DNA of 64,000 nt from Paracamarosporium sp. OC-R06-R3. Lineage: Eukaryota > Ascomycota > Dothideomycetes > Pleosporales > Didymosphaeriaceae. The notes below the pieces were generated by a model. The model saw only the letters and a list, made by a program, of their open reading frames with translations, did no database searches and had not been told where the DNA came from. Location: the NCBI GenBank assembly GCA_019828545.1, contig JACVRA010000125.1, positions 124,001-188,000 on the forward strand. Direction: 5' to 3'. The translations under genes were made by a program, and so were the position numbers. This document shows, one piece after another, positions 33,760 through 45,027 of this stretch; the first letter of the stretch is position 1; each line of letters opens with the position of its first letter.

Positions 33760-35504
33760 ATGGCGACAACACCGCGTGAGGAGGCGAGAGAGGTTGATTG
33801 GAGAAATGCACGAACGATTGCGCCTACCGATGCGCCGAAGCGCTCACCGTGGAAGGCGTGGATGTATCTGTGGGAGTGGTATCCGAAGCATTACCCTGAG
33901 GAAGAGCGTAAGCTGTTGCGGAAATTGGACGCTTGCTTGCTCAGTTTCTGCTCGTTCATGTGTATGTATCCCGTCTCGGCTTCCATCCTACGAGAGCAGC
34001 GACTACGCCTCAGAAGTATTCCTCGAACTAAACTAACCACCCACTAGTCTTTCTCAAATGGCTGGATTCTTCCAACATCAATAACGCCTACGTCTCGGGT
34101 ATGAAAGAAGAACTCTCCCTATACGGCAATGAATACTCTTTCTTCAGCACTTTCTACAACGTCGGCTATCTCGTCTGTCAAATCCCCTCTTTACTCATTC
34201 TCTCTCGTCCCGGCCTCGCCCGCTGGTACCTCCCCACCATGGAAGTCCTTTGGTCCGTTGTTACGTTCTGTCAATCTCAGATGCGCAATGCGCACGACAT
34301 CTACGGTACGCGATTTCTTCTGGGACTGCTAGAAACGCCCGTCGCATCGGGGACGACGTATGTGCTAGGAAGTTGGTACAGACCTGAAGAGGTTTTTAAG
34401 CGCACTGGTGTGTGGTTCGTGTCAAACAACATTGCTGTCATGTTCGGCGGGTATCTTCAGAAAGCGGCGTATGAGAATCTGAATGGCATTGGAGGCATGG
34501 CGGGGTGGCGGTGGTTGTTTATTATCGATGGCGTAATTTCGCTGCCCATCGCTATAGCTGGTTTCTTCATCTTCCCCGGGCTTCCGTCCAGTAAGAAACC
34601 GTGGTGGTTAACGGAGGACCAGCATGCGCTTGCGATCAAGCGTGTGCGCGACGTTGGCATCGAGCCATCGAAGAAACTGAACTGGAGTATCATCAAGCGG
34701 ACATTGCGACGTTGGGAATTCTATGTCGGAGTGCTTGCGTATACGTTGTAAGTTCCCCCCTTCTCTAAAATATCCGATAGGCATGATGGAACAGCCCACT
34801 GATCGTGCGCAGCTTCCTCTCGTCCTCATATCCCCACGGCCAAATGGCTCTCTGGCTCAAAGACCTTGCCACAAAGTACAACGCCTACACCGTCGGTCAA
34901 ATCAACGTGATTCCCACAGGCGCACAAGGTGTCTCCGTCGTCGCCGCGCTGCTCGCAACCTCCCTCTGCATGATCTACCCTCTTTGGACCGTCTTCAGCA
35001 TCGTGCAAGCTATATTCCTCTTCGCCAATATATGTCTGCTCGTTTGGGACATTCCCAAGGGACTCCATTGTAAGTGACTTCTTCACAGCATGCATGGAAT
35101 ACCCTAACACAAACAACACAGTTGCATCCTACTACCTCCTCGGTGTCTCTGCAGCCGTAACGCCCATCCTCATGCCCTTCATCAATATGGCTCTCCGCGA
35201 CGATGCCGAAGCGCGCGCCATCACCGTCGGTGCAATGCTCACGTCCGGATGGGCAATCTACTCTTTCTACCCCGTCGTCGTGTTCCCGCAAGTCGAGGCT
35301 CCACGCTGGACGAAGGGCTACAGTGTGAACATTGCATTCGTGTTCTTCTGCTGGTTCTTCTTCATGGTGAGCCAGTGGCTGTATCGGAGGGATGAGAAGA
35401 AGAGGGAGGCAGAGTCGGTGAATAGAGTCGGCAAGGATGATGAAGAGGTGCTGAGTGATAAGGCGGTTGGGGAAGTGGTGCAGCATATCGAGGAGCGGAG
35501 ATAG
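33760..35504 (+). CDS. MFS permease, Dal5/Tna1-like anion:cation symporter family
   Basis: Four exons (33760-33961, 34048-34747, 34813-35069, 35122-35504) with introns of 86, 65 and 52 nt give 513 residues. About twelve hydrophobic segments and family signatures are visible: [83 protein letters not shown] and [20 protein letters not shown]. This is the allantoate/nicotinate permease group of the MFS, which moves small organic anions. The C-terminus is long, charged and cytoplasmic. Position next to GH5, GH88 and DUF2264 suggests uptake of an acidic sugar or oligosaccharide, which is inference; no transporter residue proves it. Confidence 0.9.
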
Positions 35505-35683
35505 AGGGAATAAGAAGATAAGAATTCAGTGCGTGGTTGAATGGAGAGAATAATGTCTTGCGCTGTGGGGGTGATGCGCGTATGTGCATGTGGAAGTCAA
35601 GGCCTCATTTGCAGTGCAGTGAACGAGGCAGACAGTATTGCTAAAATGAAGGTAAGTATCTGCCACCTGACTGCAAACATGCA

Positions 35684-35688
35684 TATAA
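35684..35688 (+). promoter_or_regulatory. Probable TATA box of the RING-like gene
   Basis: TATAA in GCATATAAGG lies about 80 bp before the ATG at 35765. Confidence 0.4.
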
Positions 35689-35764
35689 GGCCCTAGACTG
35701 TACTCTCCACGGCTTTACTCAAAGAACCCGCAACACAATATCCGCACTATTAAGTTGATTGAGA

Positions 35765-37177
35765 ATGTCTCCTTACAGCAAACAACGATCTCCGAGCCCG
35801 CCCATGCCTTCCGAACGTTTCTCACGACGGGCTTTCCTCCAACCCAGGCACAAGGCGTACAACAACGTCATCCGCCTAGAAGGTCAAATCAATACTATTA
35901 TCCAAATCAAGCGATTCTTATGGCGTTACAAGGTCTGCAACAAAACCCCTGTCATTAAAACAGAGCTAGTTGCAGATCTCACAGGCCTTAGTCACACCAC
36001 CTTGAGTAATCTGAACATTAATGATCAGGCCATAATTACAAGGGAAGTGGAGATGCTTGAAGGGTACCAGGAGGGTCAGCAACAGAAGACGACTGACACA
36101 TTCCTGGACATAGGGCGTATGGTCTACTTCGATATGATCGAGGAGCTTATTGTCAAGTTCCTAGATGAGGGTGCTGATCTTACTGACAAAGGCCTCAACC
36201 TGGGTGGGTTTGTCGAGATGATTAAAGGATTCTATCTGCGGTCCTTGCCCAAGAAAGAACGTCAAAAGGAGGGGTTGTGGGCGAAGATCTGGTGGTTCCA
36301 GCATCTGCAACAGATCCTCGAAGATGATACTCTCAGTCTGAGCGAGGCGTTAGTGAAAGGCTGGCATTGGTTCGTCGATCCCGAGCAGTGGCCTACTAAG
36401 TCTGGTGGCAGAACTGAGTACGCTGACCTGTGGAAAAATCTGGATAAGGATCGACAGCAACAATTCTTGGACGGATTTTCCATTGATGAAGAGGAGCTGA
36501 AGGAATGGTTCTCGGGTCTCTCGGGCACAGGTTTCTGCTGTGAGCGTGTGGCAGAAGAAGAGGGTATAGGCCTGCAGCGCGAGTTCATGGCTGCGGGTCT
36601 AGAGCTAAGCGATGAGCTAAACATGCCTAAGGTCGTAAAAGAAGCTTTACAAGATGGATCGACGTGTTCGCTATGTGGTGAGGGCTACGATATAGAGACG
36701 CACACACCTATTCGTGTACCACCATGTGGTCATGTGTTCGGATGCCAATGTATCATGGCGCGACTCGGAGACGAAACAATGGGTGGAAAATGCGTGGTAT
36801 GTGGTGTTCGAATGTGCTCCTGCCTGTCACCCAAGGATCTTGTCAACGGTTGTGATAAAATTCTCAGGTGGCTGCAGCCACCTTTGGAGCTCCACAACAC
36901 GCTAGGACCGCACTCATTTCTGAACAAACTGATGCTTATCTTCGAGCCCACAGACGAGATTCGAAGGCGGCTGAGGTATTGGATGCTACATGTTTGGGAT
37001 ATTGTAGCGGAGTTGGCTAAGATAGGGAATCTGGGCGTGTATCTGGCCCGCGAGCGGATGGATGCAGTGGTGAAGAAAGATGTCACTCGATATCGTGAAA
37101 TTGTGCTACAGCAAACGCAGGCTACAGCTCAGCGGCTGTGGTTAGAGTTTCTAGATAACGTGGTTCCTAGAAATTAG
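35765..37177 (+). CDS. RING-type zinc finger protein, intronless
   Basis: A single-exon frame of 470 residues from the ATG at 35765 (MSPYSKQRSPSPPMP). A RING-like finger lies at about residues 301-351: C-x2-C in TCSLCGEGYD, PPCGHVFGCQC supplying C-x-H-x2-C-type ligands, and KCVVCGVRMC closing it. The rest is helical and charged, with no membrane helix. The N-terminal half has a helical domain (LIVKFLDEGADLTDKGL...) I do not recognise. RING fingers usually mark E3 ubiquitin ligases; the exact ligand order needs checking because several cysteines are clustered at the C-terminal side. No partner is apparent from neighbours. Confidence 0.8.
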   Translation: MSPYSKQRSPSPPMPSERFSRRAFLQPRHKAYNNVIRLEGQINTIIQIKRFLWRYKVCNKTPVIKTELVADLTGLSHTTLSNLNINDQAIITREVEMLEGYQEGQQQKTTDTFLDIGRMVYFDMIEELIVKFLDEGADLTDKGLNLGGFVEMIKGFYLRSLPKKERQKEGLWAKIWWFQHLQQILEDDTLSLSEALVKGWHWFVDPEQWPTKSGGRTEYADLWKNLDKDRQQQFLDGFSIDEEELKEWFSGLSGTGFCCERVAEEEGIGLQREFMAAGLELSDELNMPKVVKEALQDGSTCSLCGEGYDIETHTPIRVPPCGHVFGCQCIMARLGDETMGGKCVVCGVRMCSCLSPKDLVNGCDKILRWLQPPLELHNTLGPHSFLNKLMLIFEPTDEIRRRLRYWMLHVWDIVAELAKIGNLGVYLARERMDAVVKKDVTRYREIVLQQTQATAQRLWLEFLDNVVPRN

Positions 37178-37971
37178 CTTGCAGGAGAGGTGTGTAGCTT
37201 GAGAGTATAATGAGCTTGGTGACGCGTTCCAAAAAAAAAGGAATCTTCAAACACCAGCTCTAAAGAGGAATGTCAAACCACCTCATCGTGAGTACATCGC
37301 GGAACGCCGCTCCGGGGAACGAAGAGTGGTAATGTATAATTAGCTGAGCGGCTGACGGTGCCTGACATTAACGCAAAGTCGGTAAATTGCCGAACAGCAA
37401 CCCAATGCAGAGGTTTTGATGGCAATCTGTAAATGCCATGTTTGCAGAGGAAAAGGGCTGTGATGAAAGAATGATGCCGCGGAAGGATTCCCCAGGCGCC
37501 ATGCAAGAACACGCGAGAAGCCAAGACTAGACGCTACGATTATGGTAACCAATGAGATGGCATCAGGGCCGCAAGAGAGCTCCGCTCGCCCCGTAAGTCG
37601 GTCGCTGCCCTGCAGCAAAGCCCCGCTGTAAAACATGGCGTTGGGATGATCTGCATGGCTCTGGACATCCTTCGAGTTCTCGTGCGCCTGACCACAGCGA
37701 GCATCGTCGTGCGGGAACAACGGAGACGGCTGGCTTGTTGGGGCAGCGATTGGCTCTAGGCATTCTCATCGGCCAATTCGCAGTCACGATGGACATGCGA
37801 GGAAGGCGTGGCTTACGGTGCCCTTGGGATTACATCATGCCTGCTTGATGTTATAAGCCCTTTGTAAGGAACGCGGGGTCTGCGCCTTCTACACATAGTA
37901 CGATACCGATGTCCATCATCTTCGTCGTGTTCGTCTTCGAAGCAAAGCTTTTGTCACACTCTTGAGACATC
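37178..37971. other. Intergenic region
   Basis: About 800 bp. A 126-codon minus-strand frame (37340-37720) shows no domain, signal peptide or homologous pattern and is probably chance. No repeats or RNA seen. Confidence 0.4.
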
Positions 37972-39180
37972 ATGGCCTCGAGAGCGTTCGTTCGTCGCAT
38001 TGTTGGTGCATCATCAGCCTGGCGATCAGTACCGCGCCTGCGCTCCACACTCCCCGTGGGGCCCCTTCAACGCCGCTTCGCCAGTTCCAACTCGGGCTTC
38101 TCAGAAGACCGCGCACCGTACAAAAAAGCTGAAAGTGTGGGCGATAAGCCATTCAGCCACTTCGATGTTGGCGGGAAGGTTTTCGTGGTCACAGGTGCTG
38201 CCTGCCGTTGTTCCCCCTCAGCTGAGCATTATTACTGCCTTTATAATTGGTGTTGACTGATCCCAGGTGGCGGTCGTGGACTAGGACTGTGCATGGCAGA
38301 AGGCCTTGTCGAGGCCGGCGGCAAGGGTGAGTTGTCTTCGTATCGTCAGGATGGCGAAGCACAACTGACAAGATCAAGTGCATTGCATTGATCGATTGGA
38401 AACCCCCGATCCAGCCTTTGGCGAAGCATCTGAGCGAATGAAGCGCGAGTTTGGAGGTGAACTTGTATACCATCGTGTAGATGTTACCGATGAAGACGCG
38501 CTCGAGAACGTTGTTGCAGACATTGCAGCCGAGAGGCAACGGTTAGATGGACTCATTGCTGGTATGCAAGAAAACACTCGCCTGACCTTTTCCAGAACGA
38601 AAAGTTGACCGATGGCAGCGGCTGCAATCCAGCAAGTGACTCCAGCGCTAGAATACTCAGCAGCCGATATTGCGAGGATGATGTCGGTTAATTATACAGG
38701 TGTCTTCCTCTCAGCACGTGCGTGTGCGCGCCAGATGCACAAGTACAAGATTCGCGGCTCGATATGCCTGATCGCATCCATGAGCGGCACCATTGCCAAC
38801 AGGGGGTTTATCGCGCCTGTGTACAACTCCTCGAAAGCAGCTGTGGTACAACTAGCCAAAAACCTTGCTATGGAATGGGGTCGCCTGAATGAAGATGGTT
38901 CGGGCGGCATTCGTGTCAACTCTCTCAGCCCTGGTCACATTATAACCCCGATGGTGGAAGCAAACTTCAGGAATGGCGAAGCTGATAGGGCTGAGTGGGA
39001 GAACAACAACATGCTGGGTCGACTGAGCACTCCGGAAGAGTACAAGGCAGCAGGCCTATTCCTACTCAGTCGGGCAAGCAGTTACATGGTGAGGAGTCTT
39101 ATCTGTGGGAGGAGATGAATGCTGACAACATGTAGACTGGCTCCAATTTGATCATGGATGGCGGTACCACAGCTTGGTGA
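37972..39180 (+). CDS. Short-chain dehydrogenase/reductase with mitochondrial-type leader
   Basis: Five exons (37972-38194, 38267-38326, 38379-38561, 38619-39088, 39136-39180) join in frame to 326 residues. The first 35 residues (MASRAFVRRIVGASSAWRS...LQRRFASS) are basic and hydroxylated without acids, a good mitochondrial presequence. The Rossmann TGxxxGxG is split by intron 1: VFVVTG then GGRGLGL. Further marks are the NAD-site Asp in VHCIDR, the catalytic Ser in IASMSGT, Tyr and Lys in YNSSKAAV, and the C-terminal TGSNLIMDGGTTAW. NAD-preferring residues suggest a polyol-type (for example D-arabinitol or mannitol) dehydrogenase, but the substrate is not certain. All catalytic residues are present. 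Confidence 0.9.
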
Positions 39181-39543
39181 GCAAGTGCGATTGCCATTGT
39201 TGTAGCGTTGTTAGCGATTAGTTTGCGGGGCATTGCCCTAGCGTGGATATATTTTCGTAATGACCCGTAGGATGTTTCCAGATACTACCTTGAATCATGC
39301 GTAATGTATATATGCTATAGCTTCTACTCTCACCCAAATTCTGTGGCTCGATTACCGTGTCGAAAGGTTAGTTGCAGTAGTCAGGTGTTGAAGCGCGGCA
39401 GACACTGGACCCCCCAAGGTGCCAACCCAATGCAGTTAGTGCAACCCTCGGACGTGGATTATCTGTCCTCCATCATCCCTCGCGAAACACGCCAACTCTC
39501 CGCAAAGCTCGCGCGAGCTCAGCTCACACATCCACGCCACACA
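39181..39543. other. Intergenic region before ERV25
   Basis: About 360 bp between two tandem genes; nothing specific recognised. An upstream in-frame ATG at 39304 would add a non-homologous extension to Erv25 and is not used. Confidence 0.4.
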
Positions 39544-40343
39544 ATGGACCGGTTAATTCGCCTCTTCCACCTCCTCGTTCTCCTTGCGCCGCTCGCCACA
39601 GCCCTCAAATTCGATCTCCATGCTGTAAACAGCCACGAGTCAGCCAAGCACGAGCGCTGCATCAGGAACTTTGTCGCGAAGGACCAGCTTGTCGTTGTGA
39701 CGGCTATTCTGGATGGATACCGCGGCGATGGACAGACGGTGAACATGCATGTATGTTGGAGCAATTAATCTTGAGGACTGGAATGGAATTGGTTTGGGAG
39801 CAACGTGGGGAGAGAAGGTGGGCTAACGTGATCTCGACAGATCCGCGATGCGATGGGCAACGACTACCACAAGCCCAAGGACGTCTACGGCGAGAACAGA
39901 TACGCATTCACCTCGCACGCTGACTCTGCATTCGACGTATGCTTCGAGAATGTGCTCACAGGCCGTACGATATCCCTTACCTGGCAACTTTTAAAGCTTT
40001 CCCTAACAAATGAGTAGAACCCCCAGGAAACCTCAACCCAACACGCCACGTCGAGCTTGACATTGATATCGGCGCCGACGCCAAAGATTGGTCCGCCATT
40101 CAAGCTGGCGAGAAGCTCAAGCCCGTCGAAGCTGAATTACGTCGGATCGAGGAAGTCGTTGGTGAGATCGTCACTGAGATGGATTACCTGCGCGCGAGAG
40201 AACAAAAGCTGCGGGATACGAATGAGAGCACAAATGACCGGGTCAAGTGGTTCGGATATCTAACCATGGGCATGTTGGTCAGCTTGGGAGCGTGGCAGGT
40301 CGTATACCTCAGGAGCTATTTCAGGAGCAAGCACCTTATCTAG
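39544..40343 (+). CDS. ERV25: p24 family ER-Golgi cargo receptor Erv25
   Basis: Three exons (39544-39750, 39841-39964, 40018-40343) join in frame to 218 residues. A signal peptide ([14 protein letters not shown]) is followed by a GOLD domain with the conserved Cys pair ([17 protein letters not shown] and FDVCFENVL), the Erv25 signature [16 protein letters not shown], a coiled coil ([14 protein letters not shown]...), one membrane helix ([20 protein letters not shown]) and a short cytoplasmic tail [11 protein letters not shown] with aromatic and basic residues for coat binding. Erv25 works with Emp24 and Erp proteins to select GPI-anchored and other cargo into COPII vesicles. Length and architecture are normal. 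Confidence 0.94.
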
Positions 40344-41029
40344 ATGGAAAAAGTGTATTCTATACGGTCACGAGGGGAAAATGTTTTGGGAGAGTTGCGG
40401 GAACGAGGTGATGTGTACGCACAGAACCCGGTGCATAGATGGAGTACGATGGCTTGGCTAGGCAGGGAAGTTTTTCCCTTCCATGTTTGATTTGACGCAC
40501 AGCGCGGCATGGCGTTGGTATGAACAATTGCAATTTTGAGAGTCTCATCACCGCCATTCATGAGCCACTTCGCTACGGAACGTCCATGCCGTCAAAATTT
40601 CCTACCCTTCACATTGCTGTGACAACCCGCAGGTTCACCGCTCCGCCAACACATCAAAGGCTTCTTCACACATCGGAAACAAGTTCATGTAAATTTCCCC
40701 ACTGACTGTGCAATGTTGAATTTACTCGAACACATCAGAGCTCTAGTGTGATGCTGAGAAGTAGTATGGTCAAGGTAAGTGTTTGTTTCCGCTGTTTCCG
40801 GTGTCAAAAAATCAGCAAAATACATAATAGCAGAATGCATGTGATAGTTTGAGGCTACACTACATCACAGACTCAAGTCGCCTTCAAAGTAGATATGCAA
40901 ACTTTGTTGCAATTCGGCGTTGAAAAGTCGACAGGCCGCACATAGCCCAAGCCGCACATCAGATTCCTGGCGAAGGCAGCCTTCCAACATGAGAAGTTCT
41001 CGACCACCGCACCCTATCCGAGATATGCC
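40344..41029. other. Intergenic region between convergent genes
   Basis: About 690 bp between the 3' ends of ERV25 and the eIF2B-like gene. No gene or repeat recognised. Confidence 0.4.
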
Positions 41030-42585
41030 CTAACCAAAAATTTTTGCCCTTAATTCTCCAATCTCACCCGCGACTCTTTCAACACCCGCTGTATCCAGAG
41101 TCCCGTTCTCGGTCACATACCCATCCACATACTCTGCCGGCACCCATTCAAACCACTCGCCAAACACCTCCACACTACCGTTGTCAATTCTGCCCCGCAG
41201 TTCCCTTCTTGTATCATCGCCCCAAGCTTCTATCATCTCGCTATTGGGATGTGTCTCCTTCTCTCCTTCCTCTACCCCCTTCGCAGCAATCTTATCCGCA
41301 TCACTAACAACCACAACCTGGGCTTTTAAATTCGATGACTTGATGCACAGTGCCGCAGCCAAGCTACCAATCTTGTTGCTCACGTCGCCGGAGGCGGAGA
41401 TCCGGTCTGCACCTAGTAAGAGAAGCTGAGCGTCTCTCGCCGCTGTGCCAACGGCGCAGTCGGGAAAGATCTGGATGCGCAGGCGAGCTTTTGTTTCCGT
41501 GGAGGCAGAAGACAGTATCTGAGATGCCATGCTTGCGCCTTCGAACCGTGGGCGAGATTCCAAGATGAGAAGGTTGAGGTGCAGGAAGTGAAGGGAGGAG
41601 AGGGTGGCGAGGATGCTGGCACGAATGGTGCTGCTGTTGCTGAGAGTGAGAATTGTAAGGGTATGAGTGTTGTTGAGACGCTGTTGGTGTCAGTAATGAC
41701 AGCTAGCTTGGAAGATTGGAAGGGTACCTGTCTGCAGTAGGCCCTTAATCGCTCGGCAAAATTCTCGCTCAAGCGTATCCCAGCTTCTTTCCTTTTCTCG
41801 AGGATTCTCACCAGCTGTCTCCTGGCCATGGCTGCAAGGTCTTCAGTTGATTTGCTTCTCCTTTCGTCTAGCATATCCCACAGGTGCATGATCTCATCAA
41901 GTGCCTTGAGTAGGCAGGATGTTATCGCCGCATTCATGCTGGGTCTCGCTTCGGTCAGCTTCTTCGCAGCGAGTACCGTCATCTGCCATAGCTCATCTCT
42001 ATTCTCAGCTGTTGAAGCCGCAGCTACGACAAGAGGGGAGAGTGTCGAAAGAGTGGAGTCGGCCATCTCCCTTGCACCCGAGACAAAATCATTCCTGAGA
42101 TTGTTCACGGCTTCATAGAGTTGCTTTGTGTACTCGGCATTGTCCCATGCAGTAGGCAGAGGCTCCTCCGTTGTGGTAGAGGGGGTATATGCAACCCGAA
42201 TGCTGTATTTGGCTGAGTCAGTATCCTTGGTGGAAGAGAGCGCTTTGAGAGAGGAGATAGTCGAAGTCGACTGAGAGGAACGAGATCGGCCCATTTTCCG
42301 CTTGAGGCGTGCCCAGCGGGTCGTTCCACTAGGCACCTCAACTAAAGCACGAGTGGATTCTGAGGTCTCCGGGCCCATAAGATTGTCATGATGATTGTGT
42401 GAATTGTTGTTTACATTCACCCCAAGACTTGAAGAACGAGGTGGAGCTGACAGAGTGTGACGATAAAAGGGTGGCTGAGGCTGAGAGAAGGATGGCGAGC
42501 CCGATGCAATGGATCTGGTCGGACCCATGACACTCGCACGATATGGTGTTGCTGAGGGTACCAAAGAGAAGGAAGAATGTTCCAT
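41030..42585 (-). CDS. eIF2B alpha/beta/delta-family protein with long N-terminal extension
   Basis: Exons 42585-41728 and 41680-41030 join in phase 0 over a 47-nt intron, giving 502 residues. The C-terminal half is an initiation-factor-2B type fold: TLTILTLSNSSTIRASIL, ILESRPRFEGASMAS, LLLLGADRISASGDVSNKIGS and AQVVVVSDADKIA, which match the sugar-phosphate-like binding fold shared by eIF2B regulatory subunits and methylthioribose-phosphate isomerase relatives. The middle is helical (WDMLDERRSKSTEDLAAM...). The first 120 residues are disordered, Ser-rich and His/Asn-rich. The extension is not typical of eIF2B-alpha itself (about 300-340 residues), so this is a divergent family member rather than the core subunit; its role is unknown. 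Confidence 0.85.
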
Positions 42586-43728
42586 CTATGTTGACGATGA
42601 CGTGGGTGGAAAAGCGCAAGTGACAAATGCAGGGTCGCGGAGCTATGCTATTGAAAGCTCGTCACGGCTTACCTTCTCCATAACCACACGACAGGCTACA
42701 GCAAAAATGAAATGTGCATGCTCGATGGACTCACCAATCATCGTTATGGTCGTCGGTCATGTTCGATTCTCAAACGAAACCGTCAAACGCGCTTGTTCTA
42801 ATACCCTCGGGACTGTTGAACACTCTTGTCGGCCTGCTCGGCAATTTCCGTATAGTGCGAAACAATGTCCGAATGTTGAATAGAATCACCAAATCCTCTT
42901 CGAGGGCTGATATCGACATGCTCAAGTTGTGGTGGAAGAATGTGATGGAAGACAAGGGCCGTCAGCATCACGTCATGCCACATGAGGTTAGCGCGTCCTT
43001 GCTTCATGTTGACCCACAGTGCCTTGAAGAGCACTATGACCACTTACAGTTTTGGTGTGACAATGCCTCATATATATCTTTCTTCTAAGAAACATCTAAA
43101 AAACTGAGTGCGGATCATAGTGAGATTGTTCTCCACGTCACGTGGAAGCTCACTCGGAATGCTGTACATCCGTGAACGCCATCGCGCTACATGATTCGGC
43201 GACGAAGCGGCGCCTTTCCTTCTATTGACGCTACCCCACCAGCCATTGCCTCCCAACCTACTAAAGCCTTGACAGACTAGCTCCATAGCTGTCATTTCGG
43301 AACCCACAACATCCGAAAAACAAGTTCCAAACATCACTTCCTCTTCCAGACGTAATTCCAGATCGGTAGAAGCCACTAGTCTTCTTTCACGCTTGAAGTC
43401 TTCTTTCGGGAATAGTTGATGTAATACGGTTCGTGTAGGTTATGTAGGGCTTTTCATTCTCGCAGACTCATGGTTGGCATCAAGGCGCAGCTAGGGAGTT
43501 GAGAAAGAGGCGATCACACGGGAAAGGGTGCATCCGTAACCACATGCCCTACCATAAGGGCTACGATGATCAAATTGGCCGCGGAGCAGGCTAAATGAAC
43601 GTCTTGTGTGATCTATAAAGATGGTAGAGAATAACCCAGTCTCTCTATCTCAGGCACCCATCACTGCTAGAGTTATTCGAATAGCTTCCTCTATTTCCAC
43701 ATTTACTATCGCCTATTGAACCGAAAAG
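42586..43728. other. Intergenic region upstream of the Rds1-like gene
   Basis: About 1.1 kb between divergent genes. Frames at 42714-43376 are not gene-like. TATAAAG at 43614-43620 lies about 110 bp before the next ATG and is a probable TATA box. Confidence 0.45.
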
Positions 43729-44766
43729 ATGAAGGCATTCGTCGCTGCATCTGCCATTCTGGCAACGTGCTTCGCACACCCAACTCGTCGGGCTTCCGAG
43801 GCTCAGGCTATGCCCAACATCACTGATGTGGACATTCTCCAATATGCTCTGACGCTCGAACACCTTGGTAAGTTCACCTTCCTCGCTGATACATCAACAG
43901 TTCATCTGACAACTTCCAGAGGACAAGTTCTACCGCGAAGGTCTTGCAAACTTCACCCTGCACGATTTCAAGAAGGCAGGATACAACGAGACCTTCTACA
44001 AAAACATCAAAGAGGTCTCCTACGACGAAACGACCCATGTATCCTTCCTCACTCAAGCGCTCATGGGTACGTACTCACACTATTCTTTCCATCTACGATA
44101 AAGATTTGCTGACTCCTCTCAGGCGTCAACGCAACTCCAGTGCAAGAGTGCACCTACGCTTTCGGTGTAACCGATGTGCCCTCGTTCCTCGCAACAGCCT
44201 CCATCCTTGAAGGCGTCGGTGTTTCGGCTTACCTCGGCGCCGCCGCCTCCATCATGGAGAAGATGTATCTCACAGCCGCCGGATCCATCCTCACTGTCGA
44301 ATCCCGCCACTCGTCGTACCTCCGTGCGGCAAACAAGCAATCACCCTTCCCGCAACCTTTCGACGCCCCGCTCACGCTCGACCAAGTGTACACACTCGCT
44401 GCGCCTTTCATCGTCTCGTGCCCCGAGAGCAACGGTATGTTGCCTGTGAAGGCGTTCCCGATGTTGAGCGTAGACCCTGAGTGCGGGGGTGCGGCTACGA
44501 ACAAGACAATTACACTGCAGACGGCTAAGCCAGTAGCTGCGGAATATGGCGAGAAGTACTTTGCAGCATGGATTAGCGTTACTGGACCGACTTTCGTGGA
44601 TGCCATGCTTGAGGGCGCAGATAAATTTAAGACTATGGTCCCAGTTGGCTTCCATGGGCAGAGCTATGTGGTAATCACGAAGGAGGAGGGATGCATGGAT
44701 GATGACTGCGTCATTGCAGGACCGGCTATTGTGGAAGTACAGGGTGCTAGTGGGATGGAGAAATAA
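43729..44766 (+). CDS. Secreted ferritin-like protein, Rds1 family
   Basis: Exons 43729-43867, 43920-44066 and 44123-44766 join in frame to 309 residues. A signal peptide (MKAFVAASAILATCFAHP) precedes a ferritin-like four-helix domain: DILQYALTLEHLEDKFYREGL carries the E..H pair, then VSYDETTHVSFL carries a second E..H pair; the helices continue through FLATASILEGVGVSAYLGA and TVESRHSSYLR. These residues could bind a di-metal centre as in ferritin-like proteins (PF13668). Fission yeast Rds1 is stress- and nutrient-responsive; function is otherwise poorly known. It opens a gene-poor island of secreted proteins and has a TATA box. Confidence 0.88.
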
Positions 44767-45027
44767 ATAATAAGCATCTAGGTATACTTTAGTGAGCTGT
44801 AATAAAATTTCGAACAAATTTTGAGTTAAAACCATTTTGAACTATGCAGTGAGATGGAACGTGACTGCATTGACTATGTGACTGAAATCAGTCTACGCTT
44901 GCACCTTACCAGGTTTGCATTCAGTATCTCAGGAACCTTTCACGCTGTTCTCTCGCATACCCTGCACCATAGCCGTATGCGCTGCTAGCTTGACACGGAA
45001 AAGATGTTCGCATCGAAAAAGAAACCA

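Noticed and set aside
37340..37720. 126-codon minus-strand frame between the RING-like and SDR genes
   Set aside because: No domain, no splice partners, mixed composition typical of chance translation.
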